From an uncultured Collinsella sp. (GTDB lineage: Bacteria; Actinomycetota; Coriobacteriia; Coriobacteriales; Coriobacteriaceae), in assembly GCA_934654835.1 (NCBI GenBank), contig CAKUGY010000005.1, positions 62,001-126,000 of the forward strand: 64,000 bases of DNA. Direction: 5' to 3'. Each line of letters opens with the position of its first letter. Position 1 is the stretch's first letter. Below are positions 26,671-36,878 of the stretch, in pieces. The position numbers were made by a program, and so were the translations under genes. The notes below the pieces were generated by a model. The model saw only the letters and a list, made by a program, of their open reading frames with translations, ran no database searches and was not told the origin of the DNA.

Positions 26671-27255
26671 TTGAGCCTTAAGGTTTATCGCGGGCGTACG
26701 CTTGCCCGCAGTCAGGCGCTGCAGCTGCTGTTCCAGGCCGAGGCCACGGACAGCCCGCTCGAGCGCGTCCTCGAGGGCGATTTCCTGATCTCGAAGGGTC
26801 CCCTCGACCCCTATGCGCTGGAGCTTTGCCGCGGTGCCTATGAGCACATCGATCGCATCGACTGTGCCCTGCGCGCCGTTGCCAAGAATTGGGATCTTAT
26901 GCGCATGCCCGGCGCCGACCGCAACCTGCTGCGTATCGCCGTCTACGAGATGCGCTTCCTCACCGATGAGGAGGTCTCGGACGCTATTGTGATCAACGAG
27001 GCTGTCGAGATTGCCAAGGCTTACGGTACCGACCAGTCCGCGTCGTTTGTCAACGGCGTGCTGGGCAAGATCGCCCGCAGCGAGGAACTGCCGGGCGAGG
27101 ACCTGTACCAGGAGCTGCTGGCCGAGGATCGCGCTCGCGAGGAGGCCCAGGCTGCCGAGGCCGCCGTTAAGGTCGCTGCCGCTCAGGCTGCTGCCGGCGT
27201 TCTTGCCGATGATGCTGAGGTTGCCGAGGCTGATGTCGACGACGTCGAGGAGTAG
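26671..27255 (+). CDS. nusB: Transcription antitermination protein NusB
   Basis: Binds boxA RNA with NusE/S10 for rRNA antitermination. The 194-residue protein starts with TTG at 26671, three bases past the previous stop. The all-helical core (about 1-145) has RSQALQLLFQAE at the front and ADRNLLRIAVYEM and VINEAVEIAKAYG later. About 45 extra C-terminal residues are Ala/Glu/Val-rich and acidic, beyond the usual length near 140. Confidence 0.93.
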   Translation: MSLKVYRGRTLARSQALQLLFQAEATDSPLERVLEGDFLISKGPLDPYALELCRGAYEHIDRIDCALRAVAKNWDLMRMPGADRNLLRIAVYEMRFLTDEEVSDAIVINEAVEIAKAYGTDQSASFVNGVLGKIARSEELPGEDLYQELLAEDRAREEAQAAEAAVKVAAAQAAAGVLADDAEVAEADVDDVEE

Positions 27256-27257
27256 TC

Positions 27258-27524
27258 ATGCCAGAGGGTTCCGTTCGCAACTTCGACGAAATTTCGGACC
27301 GTCTGGACCAGATTATCGCCACCGTTCGCTCCAAGGATACGTCCCTGGAGCGTTCGCTCGATTTGTTTGACGAGGCGATTGAGCTGGGCTCCCGCGCGGT
27401 CGATATGGTCGACAAGTTTGAGCTGACGCCGCGTGAGGCCGATAAGCTCGAGCAGGAATATGATGAGGATGCGGCAAACGAATCCCAGGATAGTCAGGCT
27501 GCATCTCCGGATACGAATGGTTGA
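27258..27524 (+). CDS. xseB: Exodeoxyribonuclease VII small subunit
   Basis: An 88-residue helical protein with the XseB pattern (NFDEISDRLDQIIATVRSKD then SLERSLDLFDEAIELG), followed by a polar acidic tail of about 25 residues. It is the accessory subunit of exonuclease VII and needs the large subunit XseA. XseA is usually adjacent but is not in this window. The stop overlaps the tlyA start by one base. Confidence 0.88.
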   Translation: MPEGSVRNFDEISDRLDQIIATVRSKDTSLERSLDLFDEAIELGSRAVDMVDKFELTPREADKLEQEYDEDAANESQDSQAASPDTNG

Positions 27525-28336
27525 TGGCATTCATGAAACGCGTGCGTCTTGATGACGAACTGATTTCACAGGGCATCTGCGCCGATCGCGCGGATGCCCT
27601 TCGCACTCTTATGGCCGGCTTGGTCTCGAGCGGTGGTGAGCGCTTGACCTCTCCGGGACTCAAGGTGACGCCGGGTCTGCCGCTGCATGTGAAGGGCCGC
27701 ATCCCCTACGTTGGTCGCGGTGGTCTTAAGCTCGAGGGCGCGCTCGATGCGTTTGGCATCGACCCCACGGGCCTTGCCTGCCTGGACGTGGGGTGCTCTA
27801 CCGGCGGTTTTACCGATTGCCTGCTCAAGCGCGGCGCCGCTACGGTCGTTTCGGTCGACGTGGGCCGCGCTCAGTTTGATTGGTCGCTGCGCCAGGACGA
27901 TCGCGTGACGCTCCACGAGCGCACCAACGTGACGCAGTTGCCTGAGCTGGGTTATGCCAGCGCCATCGACTTGGCTGTGTGCGATGTTTCGTTTACGAGC
28001 ATCGCGAATATTATCGATGCGGTGCTGGCGTGCCTGACACCTACCGGCTCGTTCTGCACACTGGTGAAGCCGCAGTTTGAGGCCCCGGCGGCGCTGGTGG
28101 GCGAGGGCGGCATTGTGACGGACCCCACTGTGCGTGTCGATACGCTCGTGGCGGCGATTGAGCTCTTTGCCGCCAAAGGCCTGTTCCCGATCGATGTGTG
28201 CGTGTCGCCTATTCATGGCGCCAAGGGCAACGTGGAGTATTTCCTGTACGGCACGAGGTTTGCTGCGGGCGAGCGCTCCGATGACGAGCTGCAATCCCAG
28301 GTATCGGTTTTGAGCGAGAAAGCTGCAACGCTATGA
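27524..28336 (+). CDS. tlyA: TlyA-family rRNA 2'-O-methyltransferase
   Basis: A 270-residue protein with an N-terminal S4 RNA-binding domain (about 5-65) and an FtsJ-like methyltransferase domain carrying the SAM motif DVGCSTGGFTDCLL near residue 90. TlyA proteins methylate ribose in 16S and/or 23S rRNA and affect capreomycin sensitivity in mycobacteria; the hemolysin label is historical. The start overlaps the xseB stop; an ATG at 27533 is an alternative. The stop overlaps nadK by 4 bp. Confidence 0.92.
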   Translation: MAFMKRVRLDDELISQGICADRADALRTLMAGLVSSGGERLTSPGLKVTPGLPLHVKGRIPYVGRGGLKLEGALDAFGIDPTGLACLDVGCSTGGFTDCLLKRGAATVVSVDVGRAQFDWSLRQDDRVTLHERTNVTQLPELGYASAIDLAVCDVSFTSIANIIDAVLACLTPTGSFCTLVKPQFEAPAALVGEGGIVTDPTVRVDTLVAAIELFAAKGLFPIDVCVSPIHGAKGNVEYFLYGTRFAAGERSDDELQSQVSVLSEKAATL

Positions 28337-29193
28337 AGGTCTTTCTGGTTCCCAATTATTACAAGCAAGAGGCGGTCGAGAGCGGCCTGATGCTCGAGCT
28401 TTGGCTGACGCGCCAGGGTTATGAGGTCGCATGGGCGGCCGACCAGCGCTCTAAGATCCAGAGTACGCCCGACGTGGACGATGCCGACCTGGTCATCACG
28501 CTTGGTGGCGACGGCACGCTGCTGCGCGCCGCTCGCATCCTCAACTACCGCGAGATTCCTATTTTGGGACTTTCTTATGGTCACCTGGGCTTTTTGACGG
28601 CGGCCAGTCCCGAGGAGCGCGACATTTTGCAGGTCGTAAGCGACGCCCTGTCCGGTGAGCTCCATGTGAGCCGTCGCGCCACGATCGCTGCGGATATCGT
28701 GTCCGTACGCGACGACGGGACCAAGGACGTGGTACGCGCCTTTGCCCTCAACGACATGGCGCTTACGCGCGGGCCGCTGTCCGATATGGTCGAGTTCGAC
28801 ATTACCGTTTCGGGCCATCATATCGATCGCCTGCGCGGCGACGGCGTGGTCGTGTCCACGGCGACCGGCTCTACGGGCTATGCGCTCAGTGCCGGCGGCC
28901 CTATCGTGAGTCCCGATTACGCGGGCATGGTTTGCGTTCCCATCGCGCCGCACACCATTCAGGCTCGTGCGTTCTTGACCTCGCCGAGCGATGTCGTCGA
29001 GATCTTTATGTCCGATGACCGCCCGAGCGTGCCGGCTATCGCTATCGACGGCCAATTCATTACCTGCGACGGCACCGTCGAGAGTGTGGCTGTGCGCCGC
29101 GGTCCTGGCGATGTGCTGCTGCTCGACTACGGCCCCGAGAGCTTCTACAACTCGGTGAGCCGCGTATTCTACGGAGTTCGTCATGATCGATGA
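28333..29193 (+). CDS. nadK: NAD kinase
   Basis: Phosphorylates NAD to NADP. The 286-residue protein has GGDGT at 58-62, an NDM block near 140 (LNDMALTRG) and the conserved DGVVVSTATGSTGYALSAGGPI stretch. The order xseB-tlyA-nadK-recN is a known Gram-positive cluster. It overlaps recN by 11 bp. Confidence 0.96.
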   Translation: MKVFLVPNYYKQEAVESGLMLELWLTRQGYEVAWAADQRSKIQSTPDVDDADLVITLGGDGTLLRAARILNYREIPILGLSYGHLGFLTAASPEERDILQVVSDALSGELHVSRRATIAADIVSVRDDGTKDVVRAFALNDMALTRGPLSDMVEFDITVSGHHIDRLRGDGVVVSTATGSTGYALSAGGPIVSPDYAGMVCVPIAPHTIQARAFLTSPSDVVEIFMSDDRPSVPAIAIDGQFITCDGTVESVAVRRGPGDVLLLDYGPESFYNSVSRVFYGVRHDR

Positions 29194-30811
29194 GCTTCAG
29201 GTTTCTAACATTGCACTCATTCGCGAGGCGACGCTGGTGCCGAGTGCCGGCTTAACCGTCCTGACCGGTGAGACGGGTGCCGGCAAGACCGCGCTGCTGT
29301 CTGCGCTCAAGCTCATTTTGGGCGAGCGCGCCGATTCGTCGACGGTGCGTGAGGGCGAGGCGCTGGCTAGTGTCGAGGCTCGCCTGTTCGACGGCCCTCA
29401 CGACGCCGAGGGTTTCACCGTGCAGCGCAGCCTTTCTGCCGAGGGCCGCAGTCGTGTGAAGATTGATGGCCGTATCGCCAGCGTGCGCGAGCTTTCGGAG
29501 CGCGTGGGCGTGATGATGGACCTGTGCGGTCAGCACGAGCATCAGCGCTTGCTCGATCCGGCGCATCATGTTGCCATGGTCGATGCCTGGGCTGGCCGTT
29601 CCGCGCTCGAGGCACTTGACCGTTACCGCACCTGCTTTAAAGCGTCGCGCGCGGCTGCCAAGGAGCTTCGCCGTGTGGAGGAAGCCTCACGCGCGCAGGG
29701 GAGCCGCGTCGAGGAAGCGCGTTTTGCCCTCGAGCGGATTGCCGAGGTCGATCCCAAGCCAGGCGAGTACGAGGAACTCGAGGAGCTGCTGCCACGCTCG
29801 GAGCATGCCGAGGTTCTGGTGGCCACAGCCAACGAAGCCCATGCATCGCTTGCTGCCGAAGGGGGAGCGCTCGATGCCGTGAACAGCGCCGCAGCCGAGC
29901 TTTCACGTATGGCGACCGTTGACCGCAAGCTGGGCGACATTGCTGACGCACTTTCGGACGCCTGTATCTCGCTCGAGGATTGCGCCAATGAGCTGCGTGC
30001 TTATCGCGATGGCGTTGCGTTTGATCCTCGCGAGCTCGCTCGCATGCGCGAGCGTTATTCCGACCTCAAGGGACTGCTGCGCCAGTGGGGTCCCACCATG
30101 GACGACGTCTTTGCTATGCGCGAACGCTCGCAAGAGCTGTTGTCGCTGGTGGATGATGGCGACGAGCGGATTAGGAAGGCGCGCGAAGCGCTTGGTGCGG
30201 CTGAGCGCGAGTTGTTTGCCGCTGCCAAGGCGCTGAAGCGCGCACGCAACACGGCCGCCCCTCGTTTTTGTCATGAGGTGGGTCGTCAGATGGCACGCTT
30301 GGAGATGGGCAGTGCCGAGCTCGTCTGGGAGTCGCGCGATCTGCCGCGCGCCGAGTGGACGCCTGCGGGTCCTTCGAGCTACGAGCTGCTGTACCGCAGT
30401 GGCGCCGGACTGACGCCGCGTCCTTTGCGTCGCATTGCCTCGGGCGGCGAGCTGAGCCGCGTGATGCTGGCGAGCAAAGTTGTCCTCGGTAACGCGGACG
30501 GTGTCGATACATTGGTATTTGACGAGGTCGATGCCGGTGTCGGCGGCTCCACCGCCCGTGCACTGGCCGCCGTGCTGGCAGATCTTGCCGCCACGCACCA
30601 GGTGATTGTCGTAACTCACTTGGCGCAGGTCGCCGTTATGGCCGACAAGCATTACGTGGTCAGCAAGGAGCCCGGCGACGTTCCCCAGACGCACCTGGAC
30701 GAGGTGACCGGCGAGGCCCGAACCGCCGAGATCGCCCGCATGCTCAGCGGCGACCAATCGGAGGCGAGCCTGGCCCACGCAAAGCAGATGCTCGATGAAG
30801 CGCGGGGATAA
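29183..30811 (+). CDS. recN: DNA repair protein RecN
   Basis: An SMC-like ATPase for double-strand break repair. The 542-residue protein has Walker A GETGAGKT at 29-36, a central coiled-coil region (about 150-370), the signature RIASGGELSRVMLA near 415, and Walker B VFDEVDAGVGG near 450. Length and order fit the family. It ends the long + strand run; a terminator and a dispersed repeat follow. Confidence 0.95.
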   Translation: MIDELQVSNIALIREATLVPSAGLTVLTGETGAGKTALLSALKLILGERADSSTVREGEALASVEARLFDGPHDAEGFTVQRSLSAEGRSRVKIDGRIASVRELSERVGVMMDLCGQHEHQRLLDPAHHVAMVDAWAGRSALEALDRYRTCFKASRAAAKELRRVEEASRAQGSRVEEARFALERIAEVDPKPGEYEELEELLPRSEHAEVLVATANEAHASLAAEGGALDAVNSAAAELSRMATVDRKLGDIADALSDACISLEDCANELRAYRDGVAFDPRELARMRERYSDLKGLLRQWGPTMDDVFAMRERSQELLSLVDDGDERIRKAREALGAAERELFAAAKALKRARNTAAPRFCHEVGRQMARLEMGSAELVWESRDLPRAEWTPAGPSSYELLYRSGAGLTPRPLRRIASGGELSRVMLASKVVLGNADGVDTLVFDEVDAGVGGSTARALAAVLADLAATHQVIVVTHLAQVAVMADKHYVVSKEPGDVPQTHLDEVTGEARTAEIARMLSGDQSEASLAHAKQMLDEARG

Positions 30812-30912
30812 TTTTGTCCCAACACGTGCCTGTCCGGCACCGCCCGCCACGAAATGCGGCTATCTCCTACGTTTAATAGGGTACCGGCCACCATACCAAT
30901 ATTTGCAAATAG

Positions 30913-30993
30913 AAAACCGCAGGTAGAACGCCTGCGGTTTTCTTTTAAAACGCGATGCGGTCACACATTGCGATTTCATCGTAGTAAACCGGC
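30913..30993. repeat. Dispersed repeat, family H copy 1 (with terminator)
   Basis: AAAACCGCAGGTAGAA at 30913 and TCGTAGTAAACCGGC at 30979 recur with exactly the same 66-base offset at 63367 and 63433; the 50-base centre is diverged. The first part here also forms a stem (AAAACCGCAGG with CCTGCGGTTTT at 30913-30940) followed by CTTTT, a likely terminator between the converging recN and rpiR genes. Confidence 0.7.
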
Positions 30994-31034
30994 ATAGTTT
31001 TGTGGGGCAAGCAACTAACGACCCACTACAAAGC

Positions 31035-31892
31035 TTACTCCACGACCTTATCCGGCTGGATGAGTTCCTCGTAGTAGCTGATGTGCTCGCGCGCGTCCTC
31101 AATCTCGGGCAGCAGGAAGTTGTAAATGACCTCGATGATCATCGTGGCGCTGATCTTGGAGAATGCAAAGTCGCCCGTCGTGAGCAGCGCTTCGTGGTTC
31201 ACCGTATTAAAGGTATAGTCGGCCAGGCGCGCGAGCGGGGATTTGTTGTCGCCACTGATGACGACCACGGTGGCGCCAGCCTCGCGTGCGGCCTTGGCCA
31301 TGCGGTTAAGACGGCGCGACTTGCCGGAGTTCGAGATCAACACGATGACATCGCCAGGTTTCAGTGTCAGCGCAAAACCGATGGCAGTTTCACTGATGGT
31401 GCTCGCCATGCAGCGCAGGCCCAACTGTGAAAACTTAAACGTCGCATCGAGCGCGACTGCGTTCGTGTTGCCCACGGCGGCGAACTCGATAACGCCGGCA
31501 TTCTTAAGCGCGTGCACAACTGCTGCCAGCGTATCGTGATCGATGCCGTCGATCGTCGCGTTGAGCTCGCTCACCTTGGCGGCGAGGATGTTCTTAAGAC
31601 TTTGCTCCATGTTGTCGAGCGAGACCTCGTCGGTCAGGCCCTCGTTGCGCTGGCTTTCCAAGTCGCGCGCCAGCGAAAACTGAAAGCTGCGAAAGCTGCC
31701 AAAGCCCAGCTTGCGGCAAAAGCGAGAAACCGTCGCCTCGGACGTGGCGGCGGCTCGTGAGAGCTGGGCGGCGGTCAGGCGCGGTGCCTCGGACTGGTGC
31801 TCCAGAATATAGTCGACAATGCGCTGCTCGGATTCGCTGTATCCCTTGTGGGTGCTAATAAGGGAGAGCGCGCTCTTGCTGCTATCGGACAT
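31035..31892 (-). CDS. MurR/RpiR family transcriptional regulator
   Basis: A 285-residue regulator with an N-terminal HTH_6 domain (about 1-77, including AAATSEATVSRFCRKLGF) and a C-terminal SIS domain (about 110-245) that binds phosphosugars. It is divergent from the fructose EII gene and so is likely to sense fructose 1-phosphate or a related sugar phosphate; that is inference. The start at 31892 follows CAGGAGCC on the - strand; the frame is open to 31958 but that start lies in the promoter region. Confidence 0.9.
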   Translation of the reverse strand: MSDSSKSALSLISTHKGYSESEQRIVDYILEHQSEAPRLTAAQLSRAAATSEATVSRFCRKLGFGSFRSFQFSLARDLESQRNEGLTDEVSLDNMEQSLKNILAAKVSELNATIDGIDHDTLAAVVHALKNAGVIEFAAVGNTNAVALDATFKFSQLGLRCMASTISETAIGFALTLKPGDVIVLISNSGKSRRLNRMAKAAREAGATVVVISGDNKSPLARLADYTFNTVNHEALLTTGDFAFSKISATMIIEVIYNFLLPEIEDAREHISYYEELIQPDKVVE

Positions 31893-32000
31893 GGACGGCT
31901 CCTGGTTGGCATGAAAATCGGACTTGTTTTTCATGCCATAGTATACGGGCATTTTCAATTACAAGATACACCTTGCCGTTTCAAGCGATGATGATAAACT

Positions 32001-32040
32001 TTCACCTACCGTTTACGGTTATGAAAGAACCTTTCACCGG
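32001..32040 (+). promoter_or_regulatory. Candidate operator upstream of fruA
   Basis: CTTTCACC at 32001, TGAAAG at 32024-32029 and CTTTCACC at 32033 form two overlapping dyads between the divergent rpiR and fruA genes. A matching CTTTCAC/GTGAAAG pair with almost the same spacing lies before the second kinase gene at 37961-37988. Confidence 0.6.
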
Positions 32041-32162
32041 AGAATTGCGCCTTGTCTCTTCTCACGCAAGCGGTGGGTTGGTATCTTTCAGGTGTGGAAA
32101 AACGCGCAAGAAGCGCGTGTAGGGGAGCGCCCGCGGGCGCAGTACTCAAGAAGGAGGGACAC

Positions 32163-34175
32163 ATGGCTAAGTTTGACATCATCGCCGCCACCGGTTGCCC
32201 GACCGGTATCGCGCACACCTTCATGGCGAAGGAGGCGCTGGAGAAGGCAGCTGCCGAGCGCGGTCTGACCATTAAGGTTGAGACCCATGGCCAGGTCGGT
32301 GTCGAGAACGAGCTCACGAAGGGTGAGATCGCTGGTGCCAAGGCCGTCGTCGTCGCAGCCGACAAGGATGTCCAGGCGGAGCGTTTCGCCGGTAAGCCCA
32401 TGGTTTCCGTTGGCGTTTCCAAGGCCCTGTCCGTCGAGGCCGCCGGTAAGCTGATTGACCGCGCGCTCGCCGCCAAGGGCGACAGCTCGGTTGCCGCCGC
32501 AGCCGATGTCGAGGACGAGGTCGAGGAGAAGGAGTCCATCGGTCACGTCATCTACAAGCACCTCATGAACGGCGTCAGCCACATGCTGGTCTTCGTCGTC
32601 GCCGGTGGTGTCCTGACCGCCGTTTCGTTCCTGTGGGGTATCACGTCCTTCGATTCGACGGCTTCTGACTACAACACCTTCGCCGCGATGCTCAAGATCA
32701 TCGGCGGTATTGCCATGAACCTCATGGTTCCCGTGCTTTCCGCCTACATCGCCGAGTCCATCGGTAAGCGCCCGGCGCTCGTCCCCGGCTTCGTCGCCGG
32801 TATGATCGCCATCCAGGGCCTGCCCGTTAATGCCGAGACCGGCATGATCGACGCCGGCGGCGCTGGCGTGGGCTTCGGCTTCCTGGGTGGCATCGTCGGC
32901 GGCTTCCTCGCTGGCTATGTCATCCTGCTGCTCGAGAAGGTTTTTGCCGGTCTGCCCAAGAACCTGGACGGTCTCAAGGCAATCTTCCTGTACCCGCTGT
33001 TCTCGACGGCTATCGTCGGCCTCGTGATGCTCGGCATCTCCGGCCCCATGGCTGCCATCAACACTGCCATGATGGACTTCCTCAAGGGCCTGTCCGCCTC
33101 TGGCGCCGTTGTCCTGGGTCTTGCCATCGGCTGCATGTGCGCCTTTGACATGGGCGGCCCGGTCAACAAGGCTGCTTACGTCACCGGTACCGCTATGCTC
33201 ACCGAGGCCCTGGCCGCCGGTGTCGGCACCGAGACCTACAACTTCGGCACCAACTTCATGGCTGCCGTCTCCGCCGCCTGCATCGTTCCGCCGCTGATCA
33301 CCACCTTCGCCGTCGTCGTCGGCAAGAAGTACTTCAGCCAGGAGGATCATGACGCTGGTATCGTCAACCTCATCCTTGGTTGCACCCACATCACCGAGGG
33401 CGCCATTCCGTTCATGACCAAGAACATCTGGCCCGTCATGCCCATCATGATGCTCGGCTCCTCCATCGCTTCGATCCTGACCATCATGTTCAACGTCCAC
33501 GATCCGGCGCCCCACGGCGGCTTCCTGGTCCTGCCCGTTGTCGAGAACGGTCCGCTGTGGGTCCTCGCGATCCTCATCGGCGCCGTGGTCGGTGGCATCC
33601 TGTTCGTGGCCTTCAAGAAGTATGACTTCGAGAAGAACCAGAAGGTCGCTCCCGCCGCTCCCGCCGCCAAGTCGGTTGAGGCTCCCAAGGCCGCTGCCGT
33701 CGAGGCCCCCAAGGCCGAGGCTGCCGACTTCGTGAAGGTCGAGAATGTCTTTGTCGCCGAGGACTTCGCTTCCCGTGACGAGGCCCTGAGCTTTGTCTCC
33801 AACCAGGCTGTCAAGGCCGGTCTCGCCAACGATGCCGACGCTGTCTTGAATGCCTTCCTGGCCCGCGAGGCCGAGGGCACCACGGGCATGATGGAGGGCT
33901 TCGCCATCCCGCATGCCAAGTCCGATGCCATCACCGAGGCCGCCGTCATCGTCGTCAAGGACGAGTCCGGCGTGACCGGTTGGGACACCATGGACGGCGC
34001 TCCCGTCAACGTGGCCATCGCCCTGCTCATCCCCGGTGCTCAGGCTGGCACCACCCACCTTAAGATCCTGTCCAAGGTCGCCGAGGCGCTCATGGACGAG
34101 GACTTCCGTGCCACCGTCAAGGGTTCCACCGACGCCGCCGAGATCGCCAAGACGATCAACGCCCGCCTGGTCTAA
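32163..34175 (+). CDS. fruA: Fructose PTS transporter, fused EIIB-EIIC-EIIA
   Basis: Imports and phosphorylates fructose to fructose 1-phosphate. The 670-residue protein has the EIIB domain first (1-100), with phosphorylated C12 in ATGCPTGIAHT. The EIIC membrane domain follows (about 125-475, eight or more helices). After an Ala/Pro/Lys-rich linker comes EIIA (about 525-670), with H584 in GFAIPHAKS. The B-C-A order differs from the common A-B-C order. The start at 32163 follows AAGAAGGAGGG. It is divergent from an RpiR regulator and followed by ptsH, ptsI and two kinase genes. Substrate assignment rests on domain type and the adjacent 1-phosphofructokinase-like genes. Confidence 0.93.
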   Translation: MAKFDIIAATGCPTGIAHTFMAKEALEKAAAERGLTIKVETHGQVGVENELTKGEIAGAKAVVVAADKDVQAERFAGKPMVSVGVSKALSVEAAGKLIDRALAAKGDSSVAAAADVEDEVEEKESIGHVIYKHLMNGVSHMLVFVVAGGVLTAVSFLWGITSFDSTASDYNTFAAMLKIIGGIAMNLMVPVLSAYIAESIGKRPALVPGFVAGMIAIQGLPVNAETGMIDAGGAGVGFGFLGGIVGGFLAGYVILLLEKVFAGLPKNLDGLKAIFLYPLFSTAIVGLVMLGISGPMAAINTAMMDFLKGLSASGAVVLGLAIGCMCAFDMGGPVNKAAYVTGTAMLTEALAAGVGTETYNFGTNFMAAVSAACIVPPLITTFAVVVGKKYFSQEDHDAGIVNLILGCTHITEGAIPFMTKNIWPVMPIMMLGSSIASILTIMFNVHDPAPHGGFLVLPVVENGPLWVLAILIGAVVGGILFVAFKKYDFEKNQKVAPAAPAAKSVEAPKAAAVEAPKAEAADFVKVENVFVAEDFASRDEALSFVSNQAVKAGLANDADAVLNAFLAREAEGTTGMMEGFAIPHAKSDAITEAAVIVVKDESGVTGWDTMDGAPVNVAIALLIPGAQAGTTHLKILSKVAEALMDEDFRATVKGSTDAAEIAKTINARLV

Positions 34176-34210
34176 CCCCACAGCCAGCGAATTCAATCGC
34201 CCCCTGTAAC

Positions 34211-34247
34211 AAAGGCGAGGACTCCACCAGGAGCCCCCGCCTTTTTT
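34211..34247 (+). terminator. Terminator after fruA
   Basis: An imperfect stem AAGGCGAGG-TCC with GGA-CCCCGCCTT around ACCA is followed by six T. Confidence 0.8.
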
Positions 34248-34261
34248 ATGCCGCCCAACCG

Positions 34262-34330
34262 AAGTTGCGGTGAAATAGGGACTATTTAACCGTTTCAACC
34301 CCAAATTCAGTCCCTATTTCACCGCAACTT
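34262..34330. repeat. 69-bp palindromic repeat, family A copy 2
   Basis: Arms of 22 bp (AAGTTGCGGTGAAATAGGGA onward) are perfectly inverted around a 25-base centre. The total length is 69 bp, identical to copies 1 and 3. It lies in the 529-base gap between fruA and ptsH. Confidence 0.9.
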
Positions 34331-34438
34331 ACAGAGATGGGCATAGAAGGTTCTGCCTGCCGAGTCATCAGCGCGAACAGATCATCAGCCAGAATTCCGT
34401 TCGCACGTTATTTCTTGGACACAATAACGTTTCCGCAG

Positions 34439-34565
34439 CTTGCTCGCCGGGCGGGGCGATTAAGTTTGTCGCGAGTTCCGCACGCAAAGGAAAGCACTTA
34501 ATGTGCTTTCCGTCTTGCGCAGGACTGTAGAGCAGCAAACTTAATCGCCCCGCCCGGCGAGCAAG
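34439..34565 (+). repeat. Structured inverted-repeat element, family B copy 1
   Basis: Perfect 30-bp arms (34439-34468 and 34536-34565; core GGGCGGGGCGATTAAG) enclose an inner hairpin at 34489-34511 (GGAAAGCAC, loop TTAAT, GTGCTTTCC) and single-stranded segments TCGCGAGTTCCGCACG and AGGACTG. A second copy in reverse orientation at 50191-50311 has different but equally paired arms. With the family A element it fills most of the fruA-ptsH gap. It could be a mobile element or a structured RNA. Confidence 0.85.
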
Positions 34566-34704
34566 CGGCCAGCAACGACATCTGTCCAACAATTCGTGCG
34601 AAACACAATGAAAAACCGTTTGATGTGAGTTAATATAAACAACGTCGTGAATCTGACTCCTGCCGCATGGTTGACAGGGGTTAAACACAAAAAAGGAGTC
34701 AATT

Positions 34705-34968
34705 ATGGTTTCTGAGAAGGCTACCCTCGTCAATCCGCAGGGTCTTCACATGCGTCCGGCTGGCCTCTTCGCCTCCACCATGGGCAAGTACGCCTGCGAC
34801 GTGACGGTCGTCACCCCCGAGAAGGAGGTCAACGGCAAGTCCCCGATGGCCCTCATGGCTGCTGGTATCCCCTGTGGTACCGAGGTCGAGGTCAAGTGCG
34901 ATGGCGCTGACGAGGCCGAGGCTCTGGCTGCTGCCATCGAGCTCATCAAGAGCGGTCTTGGCGAGTAG
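34705..34968 (+). CDS. ptsH: Phosphocarrier protein HPr
   Basis: Carries phosphate from EI to sugar EII proteins. The 87-residue protein has active-site H15 in GLHMRPA and the regulatory serine S46 in NGKSPMAL, so control by HPr kinase and catabolite repression are possible. The ribosome site AAAAAGGAG precedes the start. It is followed by a hairpin and ptsI. Confidence 0.95.
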   Translation: MVSEKATLVNPQGLHMRPAGLFASTMGKYACDVTVVTPEKEVNGKSPMALMAAGIPCGTEVEVKCDGADEAEALAAAIELIKSGLGE

Positions 34969-35011
34969 AACTCAAACGGGTCGCATGTTGAACAATTAAG
35001 TTCATATTTGG

Positions 35012-35048
35012 GGGCGCAGTGACCTGTTCAGGGTAACTGCGCTCTTTT
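35012..35048 (+). terminator. Hairpin between ptsH and ptsI
   Basis: GCGCAGT-GACC pairs with GGT-ACTGCGC and is followed by TCTTTTG. It probably lets part of the transcription stop after ptsH so that HPr is made in excess over EI. Confidence 0.6.
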
Positions 35049-35100
35049 GTCATGGATATGGCAAAACGCTTTATCACATGACACGGAGAGAGGAATGGGA

Positions 35101-36804
<1,704 letters not shown>

Positions 36805-36878
36805 TTTGGTATCAGAGGTAACCGCGTGGCTGGAATGGGCCGGCCACGCGGCCCTCACGTATACAGGGGGTACTGTAA

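Noticed and set aside
34176..34704. A hidden gene or toxin-antitoxin pair in the fruA-ptsH gap
   Set aside because: The gap is accounted for by a terminator, two inverted-repeat elements and the ptsH promoter region; no credible frame with a ribosome site is present.
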